64,000 nt of DNA, taken from contig NC_037600.1 of NCBI RefSeq assembly GCF_003073045.1, positions 14,527,188-14,591,187 of the forward strand. Direction: 5' to 3'. The notes under the pieces were generated by a model that saw nothing but the letters and a program-made list of their open reading frames with translations, did no database searches and was not told where the DNA came from. The translations under genes and the position numbers were made by a program. This DNA is from Pomacea canaliculata. Lineage: Eukaryota > Mollusca > Gastropoda > Architaenioglossa > Ampullariidae. Below, piece by piece: positions 1-11,800 of the stretch. How positions within the stretch are numbered: the stretch's first letter is position 1; the number at the start of each line of letters is the position of its first letter.

Positions 1-59
1 TTCTCTAAATCAGGGTAAATATTTCCTTTCAGTATACATCGATATGTGTAAACTGTGCA

Positions 60-190
60 GGTCTCAATCAGAGCGACCGGAGTTCAAATCCCGCCTGGGA
101 TAGGCTGGGTTTTTTTCTCTGCTTGCAGCACCTGCTTACAGAGCTGACTACTTGGTCGTGGTATACCCACAGTTGCTAGCTTCACATAAA
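60..190 (+). repeat. tRNA-derived SINE, family A, copy 1 (5'-truncated)
   Basis: A box-B-like segment (ggagttcaaatcc, about 78-90) is followed by a body matching three other copies in this window: ttctctgcttgcagca, then gcttacagagctgact, then cagttgctagcttcacataaaac. The other copies lie at about 17412-17580 (+), 45335-45545 (-) and 58505-58737 (-). This copy is diverged and lacks most of the tRNA-like head. Confidence 0.6.
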
Positions 191-1229
191 ACATCCATTA
201 TACTCACCTCGGCCAATGGCTCGCCCGCGCAAAATCCAGTTTCAGATCGATGTTGTTTGACTTTCCCCAGCTCTAGCGAACTGGACAAGTGCATTAGCAG
301 GTAGTGGCCACATACAGAAATTCTGAAGAGGTTTAATAGCCCGAACAATGGACTAGAGAGGGGGTAGCTATAATAAACAGACTACGGGGAAGGGATGTAT
401 TGACTGTAGTTTGATCTGCTCCAAAGACTGCCGCCATGTTCACAAGGGGCAATTATGACTCAACGCCCTCCACCGAGTACACCTGAGCTGCCACATCGTC
501 GGTGAGCTTGCTTATAACCGTGACGAAGTTCATCAAATTCTACCAGCCTGGAAGATTTCAGAGGGTTAATGAGTCTTATTGAGGTTTTATGTATGGAAGG
601 AGATTTGAAAATGTGAGCCGCTTTTTCCTTGGCCTGCTGGAGATGAGATTAGAGCGGGCGCCATTTTGATTCCAAAACGAGACTATGTAGGCACACACAC
701 ACACACATTTACACCACTACTAACAAGAACACATTCAAACACAATACAATTCTTACTCCAACACAATCAGACAAATGTACATTCGCTTAAAGTTGTGTCT
801 CAAAATATTCTTTGTGAATGGTAAAAAAGCTTTAATGTCGATCTTCTACCGTCCGGCAGAAAAGAATGGCGAAGGGAGGTGGGGACACCTATCAGGCCAG
901 ATGAAAGCAATTAGTGGAGCATGACCACAAGAGTGGCCGGCACTGAACGTGTGATTCTCGACTCACCTGAGTCACCGTGAGTCGAACCATTTCATCCCAC
1001 CCTAAGAAAGGTTCGACTTTAACTATGTGCTGTACAGCAAGGGGGTTCATCAAGCCTCGCGATTTTCGGTTTTAAAACAATGTCTGTATGTCATGTATTG
1101 TCAATCTAAGAAAAAACAAAACAAAACAAAAAAAAAAAAGTCGCTTATATCTGACCTTTCACCAAATCGGTTGCTCCCGTAAGAACTGTTCTGCAAGTGG
1201 GGACAAAGGTTGTGGAAAGGGCTTCCTGT

Positions 1230-1280
1230 GTGTGTGTGTGTGAGTTCGCCTAAGCGGTCATAAAACTGTAACGGTCAAAA
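1230..1280 (+). repeat. Low-copy direct repeat, copy 1 (second at about 2800-2850)
   Basis: The string aaaactgtaacggtcaaa occurs at about 1262-1279 and again at about 2834-2851. Both are preceded by a TG run and a partly similar spacer. The shared stretch is about 45-50 bp, which is more than chance would give for the exact 18-base core. Confidence 0.55.
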
Positions 1281-3139
1281 ATGAAGGAGAAGTATACCCA
1301 GACATGCACACCCTAGAAGTGCTGCCTAGACGAAAGTTGTGGTTGGCTATTAAGTAGAACAAAAACCTCCTTAGTGATCGTTGGCATGAGTGCACACTGG
1401 CGTACCTGCCCGGCATCGCTCAGAAGATAGTTACAGAAGCATGCATGTCCTTTCAACAAAACTCCTTCCTCTACAACTTTTTACTAAGCAAACGGTGTCG
1501 ACCGATTTGTTATATGCACACGCACAACGCAAACGGACTTTTAAGATCGGTGTCTCACGCTAATCACTTGACCTGCTTCAGGATTTAAAGGTCGAGAAGA
1601 GTGCAAATTATTTTTTCTAATGCTTCTATAAAGCTCGGTGCACGGTACTACATTAATCCCCTTCCGTTCTCGCGATACACACCTGAAAACATCAGCATAA
1701 ACAGAAAGAGATCGACAACACAGGATTGTACGTGTATATGCATGTCTTTTACTCTGTGAAGGGAATTAGTGGACAAGCTGGGAACACAAGTTAATTAGGC
1801 ATTTTTGTACAAACGTGACGTCACGATTTTACATCTTTCTGTGCATGGTGATGTTTGTATGTATGTATCTCGAGACTAGAAACAGGGTATTTTCCCTGAT
1901 TTGGGGTAACTAGAATCTTGCACTAAGCTTTACCCAGTCGTTAGAAAAACGTTTTGACCTTAGTAGATCTTTAAGTGTAGAGAGTGTGGCTAGTCTACTG
2001 GCGCTGGGGTTATATTGGTAGTTTGGGTATGTAATAAGAAAATGTCCACGAGGTGTAAAACAATAATAAAAGATAAAAAAAAAGAAACCGGGAAGACGTA
2101 TACAAAGTATGCTTGTATTAATCCACAGGTCCCTGTGTTGCTTTTTACTTTTTTATTAGTGCGATTCAGAGAGCCCGAGAGTAAGACAAATTCAAAAAAG
2201 CTACATAAAATAAGTAAGCGAGGCAGGTAGGACATAGAACAGGAAACAGAAATCAAAAGGATCGCGTGAAAAAAAAAACAATTGTTGAAAATCCTGCAGA
2301 CTTTAGTACTCATACTACACACATACACACTTCATGACCCACCTTATCAGTAAGCTGTCGACCCACTTCTGACCTGACGGCGATGAGCGTGCAGTCACAG
2401 ACAACGACGAGGGAACCTTCTAACGTACCACCTGTATCTCTCTCACCTGTCCCAGACTTTCAGATTTGGTGCAAGAGTTTATCGGAGACGAGCGAATGTT
2501 TCAGCCCAGTACCACGGCTGCTCTCGCACGACCTCGGAGGTGCCCTCGGTGCTGAAAGTCCTGTCGACTACTGTCATCGGCGTCCTATCGACGGCAGTTG
2601 CTGCACAGCAGCTAAACCTCCTCCCCATCCCCTTCTCCCTCCCTCCCAAGCTCGCGGACCCGTATGCGCAGGCCTCCACGTCCCTCCCTGCACACACTTC
2701 GTCGCGGCGTCCCGCCTGTCGGTGGGACTGAGGACGGGTTGGCATGCACGAGCCTGGACGGACCCAGCAACTGCTTGTACAAAGATATGGCTAGCTCGAA
2801 GACCAGTGTGTGTGAGCAAGCTCGCATACAGTCCAAAACTGTAACGGTCAAATATGTAGAACGGTCTAATCTCCTCTTCTTACGAGCGACAGCTCGAGAC
2901 AGACTGTGACCTGTGCTCCCTCCCAACATTGTAAACCCTCAGGGTAGCGACATGGTGTAAGCAGACGTGCAAATCTACAGGACACAGCTAGCCGTATACC
3001 TCGTAGACATCTTGGCTTTACTTTATTGTGGAGCTTCGTCCATCGACGACAGAAAATGTTACTGTTCGACGTTTGTGACTTAGAACATACAGACCCCAGA
3101 CTATGGCAAAGGTGATATCAAGCACGGAAATTTCGACAA

Positions 3140-3205
3140 TAAAAAGTATTTTGCTTAGTTTTATTAATATCTGACAACAAAAACGTATTCCTTCATTACA
3201 TATGC
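3140..3205 (+). repeat. Low-copy direct repeat, copy 1 (second at about 3795-3860)
   Basis: Both copies contain gacaacaaaaacgtatt preceded by an AT-rich segment with tt(g/t)gcttag-like sequence, and both are followed by a cat-rich tail. They are diverged and lie about 660 bp apart. I cannot assign a family. Confidence 0.45.
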
Positions 3206-3539
3206 ATTCAAACTTCAAACCACCAAATGTAAATCCTAAGTCTTTATTTTCTCTCGCTGTCTCGCGGTCGACATCTTTGTTTCTAACTTAGAGAAAAGAC
3301 ATTTTGTGACAGGATGAAAGTTCATAATGGCTACTTTCATAGCCGCAATAGCTCTACTGTATTTTTTTGTACTGATAAATGAAAAATTGCCCATTTTGGT
3401 AATCACAACTGGCAGTTTAACTTGGGCAGTTTGCTCGGTTATAAAAAAAAGTTGCTTGATACAAGGAGACAATAAGGCAAAAGTTATGTCATAGCAACAC
3501 ACAATGACATAATGACATAAAATGATTCGTAAAACAGAC

Positions 3540-3665
3540 CAACAACATCACACACCCACAAAACCTACTAAATTACACACCTACACAAACCTGCAATATC
3601 ACACACAAACACCATCCTACACCCACACAAACCTACAACATCCTTCACCTCCACAAACCAACAGT
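3540..3665 (+). repeat. Imperfect A/C-rich minisatellite
   Basis: Repeated variants of cacacaaacctacaatatc occur with units of roughly 20-40 bp (for example at about 3585-3603 and 3625-3643). The open frame over this stretch is a by-product of the repeat. Confidence 0.6.
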
Positions 3666-5885
3666 CCATCTGTGGTTCAGCAGCTGGTGTGTAGAGGGTT
3701 CGGATGACTTCAAGTTCCAATAAAGCAAATTCTCCAGCTAGTACATGTTCTGGAAAGGATAGAATGCTGAAAGCTTTTCTGACAGTTTGCTGAATGTAAA
3801 AAAATGATTTGGTTAGGCTTGCAAATACCCGACAACAAAAACGTATTTCATTGATCACACATCATGCAGCAGATGATTTGTTGATCCATTTTATACAAAG
3901 AAGGGCCAATGCCATACCAAAAAAAATTTCACTCTTATTCTTTCTTTTTTTCTGTCTGTCTCTACCCCTTTCACTATTCTCTAGCTCGAGGCCATAAGGG
4001 TTTGTAACAGAAATTTCACACCCACTCACTTCCACTTGCTAATGGGTATTTGATTCTTCACAGATGGTAAAAGGCAATGAAAGCAAAGTTAGCTTCCACT
4101 TCCACTTCACTACAACTACGGCACTTCAGCTCTGAGAATCTTTACATGCAAAGAGATATTTCTATTTTTAAATAACAACAAATCTTAATTATCATCTCGA
4201 GCAAATGAATGTTTCCAATTATGGAGTCGTATAAGTGCTAACTGCGGCAACAGTAATCTCGGGAGCAAAACTCGTGCACTTTCATACCTTCGTCGATAAC
4301 AAAAAAGGAAAAATAAATAAAAGGGATTAATAAAACAGCCATTTACAGTTCCCTATCTTCCATCCATCACCTTCAATGGGCGGCTGCGCAATCTTGAACT
4401 TTTTACTTTTTTATTTGTTACTTTTTTTTGTTTTTTCGTGGAGGTAATCACGCGCACACACGCGCTGTCGACTCGGCGCTGATTGACATCAAAAGGACAT
4501 ATTGCACGTGTGTACCTGTGATCGCATCTCAGAACAAACACCACCGGTCTGCTGCTGGAACCAGAAGAAAGTACAGCAAGAACCACGCCGCGTATTGATC
4601 ACGTGGGTGGACGTGAATGCTCGCGTCGGCTTCCCATTGGTCGACGATTATTGTGCTCGCTCCGAAGTGGCGACCTTCTCAATCTGTGCAATTTCTAACA
4701 AATGAGGCGGCTTGAGTTGCTGTGTTTATGGGGGGAGATGTGGGAGGGGAAGTCTCTCGATCTTTTACTTTTGGGCCTAACATACTGCACAAACCGATCT
4801 CTCGCACCTACCCCATCACTCACTCCACCCTGTTAGTCCCCACCCCGCCCACGAACGCTCTTTTCACAAAATATGTGAACACATGTTTCTGTAAGTCCTA
4901 GAAAATTTCGTTACACTCTCACTCAGCTATCAAAGCCCTTTGGGACAACAACAACAACAGTCGAAGGGTGACACACGCAAGCTACAGATCGAAGAAGATA
5001 TAAAAGTCTACAAATCCTTTCATGTCACTTTCCAAAGGGTCTGAGAGGTTAATTGGTACAAAAATTCCACTGACAGCGATTTGTTATCATAACCTGTTGT
5101 CTTGACTGATCAATTTGTGACAGACGGAATAAAAGGACTTGAATCCACGTTTTGTAGAAGCTGCGCATCGGAAGCAACGAACAACCAGCTTGCATGATAG
5201 AATACTTTTCGTCCAACGAGCAAAACATTTCTGGAACAATAATATGTATGTAGAAACAAGAGTCCTCTGGGGCCAAAGCTATTTAGTCGTTAAGCTATTA
5301 AGTTGTTTCGTGTTATTTAGACAAAGAGCAGGATAAAACTGCTAGCAATTTAATATAGGGATCCATCCCCATACAACGAATTCCGGCAAGCCTGTTTCCT
5401 TCTACTAACAACTTTAGTGTATCTGATGCTACGCCATCACATTTACTGAACAACCGTTAGACTATAGGTAAGGTACTGTTTAACGGCGTTTTTGGAATTT
5501 AAAGTACTTATCTACTATTTAACATGCTTAAATCAGTTTAACAAACGATCATAATATTCTTTACTTTTTACAAGTTTCATACCTTTCATAATTCTTTTTA
5601 TTTATATCAGAAGACAAAAGACTTATACTTGTTGTACCAAGCTATGATATGCAATCGTCTGTATAACTGTAGATATAGGGAAACTTACTGATTTGTATTT
5701 ATTTCAGGTGGGGAACTTTGGGAACTGAGGACGACTTGGTCTTCAGGCACGTTCTTCAGCATTGACAACACTACCGACATTAAAGATAACGCATTCAACG
5801 AGGCGGTGATGAGGCTGGCTTAACTCGCAAAAAAAGAAACTGTCGGGGACCCAGTCACCACCTTTTGAGGACGGTAACTGGCGCA

Positions 5886-5973
5886 GCCGCCATTTTTTCT
5901 CTCTGCCAGGGGACCGGAAGGCATCGGAGAAATCGATGTTGGGCAGAAAAGACCGACCGGAAGTGACACCAAT
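5886..5973. promoter_or_regulatory. Promoter-like cluster: YY1-like, ETS-like and CCAAT sites
   Basis: Seen directly: GCCGCCATTTT at 5886-5896 (YY1-like), ACCGGAAG at 5913-5920, ACCGGAAGTGAC at 5956-5967 (consensus ETS/GABP-like) and CCAAT at 5969-5973, in a locally CpG-richer stretch. Such combinations are typical of TATA-less promoters in animals. The nearest downstream gene is the nrf-6-like gene, whose first recognised exon begins near 8755, so this could be its promoter with an unseen 5' non-coding exon. Which strand it drives is not determinable here. Confidence 0.4.
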
Positions 5974-6030
5974 CACGCTACACTCGTCGTCCATTAGCAA
6001 ATGCTAATCGTCGAGGTCAAAGGGCAGGGC

Positions 6031-8754
6031 GAAATCAGCCGGTCTGGCGTAGGCGTTAGAGATCGAAGATCCTTTCTGTAGGCACTGTTAAATGGAGTTA
6101 ACGTCTCCGACCTCTTCAAGTCTTGAACCCGCTTTTATTTACTGTTTCCTAGGCGACATCGTGTTTCCGTGGATGAAGTTGATGGTGTAATGGTTGATAT
6201 GACACTTTTATATGTGTGGCTAAAAGCGGTTAATTAGTTCGCTCAGATATACAGTCTACCACAGGACAAGATGAACGCCAAAGAGAAGTATTTCGTGCTC
6301 ATAATCCTCCAAGACTTGTTCAGTGCTTTTCCAGTTCCGTTAAAACTATCTTTGCACACACACAACACACACAAACTATTCACAAGTCGTGTGCCTGTAA
6401 GATGATATAACAAAATTCTTATTCCGATTGTCCTGCTTGAATCAGAATCACACAGAATCAGCGACTGGAGAGGACAGAATTCTCTGGACAGAATATTCTT
6501 TGCTCCATTGACTTTGACAATGCTGTGAGACTTCGACTCTGTCCAGTGGTTGTAGAAGATCTTTCATTGCAACGAGACGGTTTGTCGGATCCTTATTATT
6601 AAGATCATCCTTTCTCTCCATTTTTTAAATTATTTATTTTAGATCTAGTATTTTATTTTTGCATATTTTTTTAAGGTCTTGTGTATAACTAAAGGAACTT
6701 ACACGGCTGTCTTTTGGGTTTAGAAATTTAGACATGTCCTTTTGCAATCTCTACAGAAGATTGTAATCCGAGTTTAGGATAGGGTTAATCAGTAGTAATA
6801 AGCCATAAGGATGGGTAATCAATCAAAAATATAAATAATTGTGCATGAACATGGACCTAAACGTCTTCTGAACACAAAAAATACTGTAAAATGAGTCCAT
6901 GAAAAGTGTGATCCGTCAAAGACAATGGTGTAGGAACCGAGGTGAGTGGAAGGCAAGGGTAACAGCTGCCCCCTTTAAAAAAAAAAAACTACTGTGGAGG
7001 CAAGAATGTGAATGTGGTTCACTGTCAGCATGAAGTTCCCTCTCCCAATAAATGGCTGCTAACCACAAGAACACCTTAGTTCACTGTTTGCTTTAATTGT
7101 TTACTTATAACATACAGGGGTACGTATCCTGCTTCGTCCCGGCTGAAGTGTACTGTTAGCTCGATCTGGTTGGCTGTGGTTTCATTATTAACCTTTACCT
7201 TGAAGTCACTTCATTTGAGTCAAGCTCATGCATGTGAGGCGTAAGTATAACTATACAATGAAACGTACATTTATACAGCTTGATTCCCCTCCCTTACTTG
7301 ACAGGTTGACATCTTATACTTGGCAAGGTAGGTAAGACGTTTCGAATTAAATGAAAAATGAAATCTCAGTGGTATGTATCAGTCTTCAAGCGACTATTCG
7401 ATAGCTCGCTCGCTAAATTTCCCCTGCCAGGCTTTCTTTCAATCTGTCTTTTACTTTCACATAGTTTCCTTTATTATGATACTGTAGAAAACTAGAAATC
7501 TGATTAGCTAGCGTAGCAGACGTATATCGATCGACACTTAATTAATTCCTCATACAATATTTTTCTCCATTTGAAGCCACCATATGTAACGTCTTAAAAG
7601 GGAGAAAATAAGCATATGCGTTTCGAACAACGTACGTGCACTAACTATGCATAGTGAGTGAACTATATATATATAGATGAAAAAAATATATATGATCTGC
7701 CCCTCTAAAACAGTTGCCCACATTAACATCATGATTAAAAATACATCACGGTAAACATTTCTGTCATCTATTATTATAAATAAACGAAAATAAACGTATC
7801 TATGCTCTGTCCTGATGTCCGTGAGTGTTATTCTATCATTCGGGGGAAAACCACGCACCCCATCAGTCATAAGTAAACAAGAACAATGCATGTTCTAAAT
7901 TTAGTAACACGCTCGCTGATCACATGATGACGGATCAGGCACCGGGGTAGCAAGGTCGGTAAGTTCTGATTCTTAATTCCACGGATCAGTGACTATTATC
8001 TCAAACTGGAGATGGCAAACATTTCTCTAATGGTTCTTTATTGTGTGAGCACTGACAACATAACTATATGTAAGCTCTCGATAGATATAACTATGGCGAC
8101 AGGATCAGAATTAAAAATATTAAATTCCCGGAAAGTAAACAGATCGAGGTCTTTTTTTAAAAATGAAACAGAACACTGAAATAGATAAGGACGAGTAAAA
8201 TGAAAAAAGAGAAAAACTGAACACTTAATACGATCATTGTAAAACAATGATATTAAAGTCGACAAGAACAAAATATTTCGTTAATTTTTCAGAAAATTTT
8301 GTTTCCCCTAATCCCGCTCAACAGCTTGCCAAAGACTGTAAACGATAATCTGTACCATGGTATACTCTGATGCCTGACCAAAGGCACTAAATTTCCTAAA
8401 AAATAGAACGCAAACTCTGTGTTTAGCCGATGTGTTGCCTCGTAAATATGTTTGACAAGAATAATATTATGTTGACGAGAAAAGCTCCAGGAGTGGGTAA
8501 GCAGTGTCCTTAATAGTAAGGGGGGTAATCCGAATAATCGTTCTTTGACATAGAGCACCTATGTACAGTATATGTATTTAGGTGTATGCACGCTTTATAT
8601 TTATCTATTTAAACGTAAATCCTAATTTTAAATAATAAACGATTTTTTCGTCATCACTGAAGGAACATTTTTTTTTAAATTAAACTTTATCACTCTTTTG
8701 GCTTGCACTTTCACATTCTATGTGTTCCTATATCATTTGACATTTTTGTTCCAG
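6031..8754. other. Putative promoter-to-exon interval of the nrf-6-like gene
   Basis: AT-rich sequence with no recognisable coding exon. Short open frames on the minus strand (7550-7891, 8038-8271, 8289-8558) show no family resemblance I can defend. If the 5.9 kb cluster is the promoter, most of this is the first intron, ending at the acceptor ttgttccag at 8754. Confidence 0.4.
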
Positions 8755-8817
8755 ATCTCACCGATTATCCTCAAGCTGGTTTGTTTACCTCAGCATAGTT
8801 TTGCGTAACTTTATCTG

Positions 8818-11800
8818 ATGCTGCAGCTTCATGTGTCAAGGAACCTGCCAGCTGCTATGGGTGTTGTGATATTGCTAACAGCATTGCTTTGCGTGCAGAT
8901 ATGCACCGCTCAACAAATGCCATCCTACTTCCAAAAATTTGCCATGGCAAAAGCTTCATCATCCAGCGCAGAAAAATCTTTTGTCTCAGAGCAGTTTCTT
9001 GAAGATTTTCCATCTTATTATCCCCAACACGCTTTCAAGAAGAGCTGTTTAATGGAATTGATGATTTTTTGTCTGGTAACAACACTGCAGGTATAGCAAA
9101 TGTTTCCAAACTTTGCTTCAACCAGACAAGACATATTTTGGTAGGTTTGGTAGGAGGAGAGCCTTGGGCACTTACATGTAAGTTTAAATATAATTTTCAC
9201 TCATCAAACATTTCTTTAATGTAAAAATAATGATTAATATCAAGAAATTTCTTGCATAACTTTTTAAAAACCCTTTTCATCTCAGGACTGTTATGATTGT
9301 TTCCTCGTGTAGGAATAACAGATATCCTGCTGTCCCCCTTTTCCTAGTTGTGGGTGGGGTAGGGTGTGTTTTATGTGTGTTTGAGTGACCTTTTTTTTTA
9401 TTCCATATGCTTGTCTTACTTAATATGGAAGAAGCAGTAGTTCTAGAAAGTCGGTGTTAAACCAGCAAGTTATGACTGAAATAAAAAAAGAAATCTCATT
9501 ATTTTCAGTGCTGGATATCATAGGCAAACCCCCACCTAACTTGAAAGGCTTAAACTTTGTTTGGCCTGGGGCATACAAAGAGTGCTTCAACTTGACTGTA
9601 AATGACAGCAACAGCTTAATCCAGGCAGAATTCAAGGGACAGTACTGTACAGCATCACTGATACTTTCTGAGGTGATTCAATGGGTCGTGTATATAAATG
9701 TATACATCAGTAGTCTAACAATACCATTGTACTTGATATTTATTTTTTAATTTTAAACAGCTGTCATAACTAGTTAACATTTCAACAACATTATTTCAAC
9801 TGAATTTCATTTTGGACAGGTTAGAATTTAAAAATAGATAAGCCCCCTAATACTGAAGTGATCTACAGTATGTGCATAAACAGAAATTTCCCAGAAGCTA
9901 CAATCTGTGGTCACAGCAAATATTTCAGGAATAGATTGATTGCTGAATGGAGTTTATACTTTATTATGTGCTTTTTTGTAGTTTAAAAATGTTCAGAGGT
10001 TGTTTCAGTGCTATTGTGGATCATCTTTCCTCTTGCTGTTTTTATTCGTGATGCCACTCACACGTTGCGTCTCATGATGCTGCAGGCAATACCTTTTGCT
10101 GTTATCAATGAGGGACTCTGTGTACCCAATTCTTGCTCAAGTGAAGATGTTACTCTATTTTTACAAGTTTGTAAGTTGTTGTTTTTTTTCTTTAGAAGAT
10201 TAGTGGAATATTGGAATAATTTTCCCTTTTAAACTATTTTGTTTGGGAAATTATGGTGGTAAAAAGAAAAGAAAGGGAAAAATAAGCTTCTGCAATTAAA
10301 AAATTAACAGCTCTAAATAACTTTATTTTAACGGAATGAAAATAAGCTACTGAAGCATTTTATCTACCTATAAAGTGTATAAATCTGCATGTTCTGCTTA
10401 CAAAGTACACTCTTTTGATAAGGCAGAAACTGGTATTTAAGATCATCCTTATTGTGAAAACCCATGGGAATGTATTAATCTTTTTTAAACTTCATTATGG
10501 ACATATTTTACAAAGTATAAGAAGTTAGTTTATTTATATTAGAAATGGAGGTGGTTCCTACCAGACGTCAAATGGCATTGTGGGGTGACTACAACTTAAA
10601 AAAATCGTCTCTAAATTATCTGTAAATATTTGTGTTATAGTGGCAAGGAGATGGAATAAAGAAAAACAAGTATCTGCAACATGTCAAAAACCAAGCAAGC
10701 CTTTGGACAGATATGCTATTGCAGGAGTGTAAGTAGAATTTGAATAAATACACTGTTGTTGATATTTAAATATATATTGATGCTGGAATGAGTCAACCTA
10801 GTAATCATGTTTAGAGGATGTAATAAAATTATAACAAAGCAGATACTAAATAAGCCTGGCCATTTTTTCCTGTTTACCTTGTGATTGCCTTGATTTCTGT
10901 CATTAATAATCATTAATAAACAGCTTCTTAGCATTTAAGCTGCATTTTACTTTCACTTAAAGTGAGATTAAATACTAAGTTTAGAAAAAAGGGTTGGTTA
11001 AGTAGATAAAATGTGTAAAGTCTGTGTAGGAAAACTAAGACATTCTAGTAAAACCAGTTCTATGGTTTGAAACATTTACTCATGTGATTGCTCCCTCTTT
11101 GTATTAGGGTTGTGTGCAGTGTGTTTGCTGCACTGATGGTGATTGGCACGTTGATAGATATAGTTGCCATTCAAATGCCTAAATGGAGGTCCCAGGAAAT
11201 GGACAGCCTTGGCATCAATTCTGTGTTTGAGAATGTACCTGAAGAAGAGAAGCCTTTGTTACTGGGTTTTAAAACAGGCATAGCTTCACCTGAACCAGGT
11301 GTGTTTTAGGCAGAGATTTTCAGAAGACATAGAAGGGGGTAAAAAGCTTAAAAATCTTTATTTAGCTGCACCATTCAGTATGAAAAATGTATTTTCCTGG
11401 GAGAATTATAAATCATCCTCATCAGAGCACTTTGCAAATATCAAAAGAAATACAGAATGTGTTTTCCATACAAACACTGGCCTAAACATATTTAAGCAAT
11501 ATAAGAATATTGAAAACAATTCTGTTTATAAAATGTGTACTAGCACAGCATCACCAACATCATTATTTTTGATTTGTGAATTAATCGTAAGTTTAATACA
11601 CAAGAGGATAATTATATATATGTATCCAGCAAGACATTTTTTGTGTTGTATTTTTTTCTAGAGTTACAAGAACTCCTCCTTTACTTCTGTTTTAAAGGTT
11701 TTTGTTCATTGTAAACAGGCCTAATTGTCCAGATCCTGGTATCATTTTCTGTGTATACAAATGGCTCTAAGCTGCTGAGTACCACTCAGTCACACAACAA

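Larger units (their letters stand above)
191..5860. other. Gene-poor stretch with simple and low-copy repeats
   Basis: No convincing gene was found. The open frames at 2383-2929 lie in a locally GC-rich patch, overlap on both strands and resemble nothing I recognise. The stretch contains CA/TG runs (about 693-708, 1230-1242), a low-copy repeat pair near 1230-1280 and 2800-2850, a second pair near 3140-3205 and 3795-3860, and a cytosine/adenine-rich tandem array at 3540-3665. A palindromic CRE octamer lies at 1816-1823. Confidence 0.6.

Noticed and set aside
2383-2929. Overlapping open frames on both strands in a GC-rich patch
   Set aside because: Several frames are open at once, which is typical of a GC-rich, stop-poor stretch. 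None has a recognisable motif, consistent start or splice site.
5743-6000. 85-residue minus-strand frame
   Set aside because: It overlies the promoter-like cluster, whose binding-site sequences explain the composition better than a protein.
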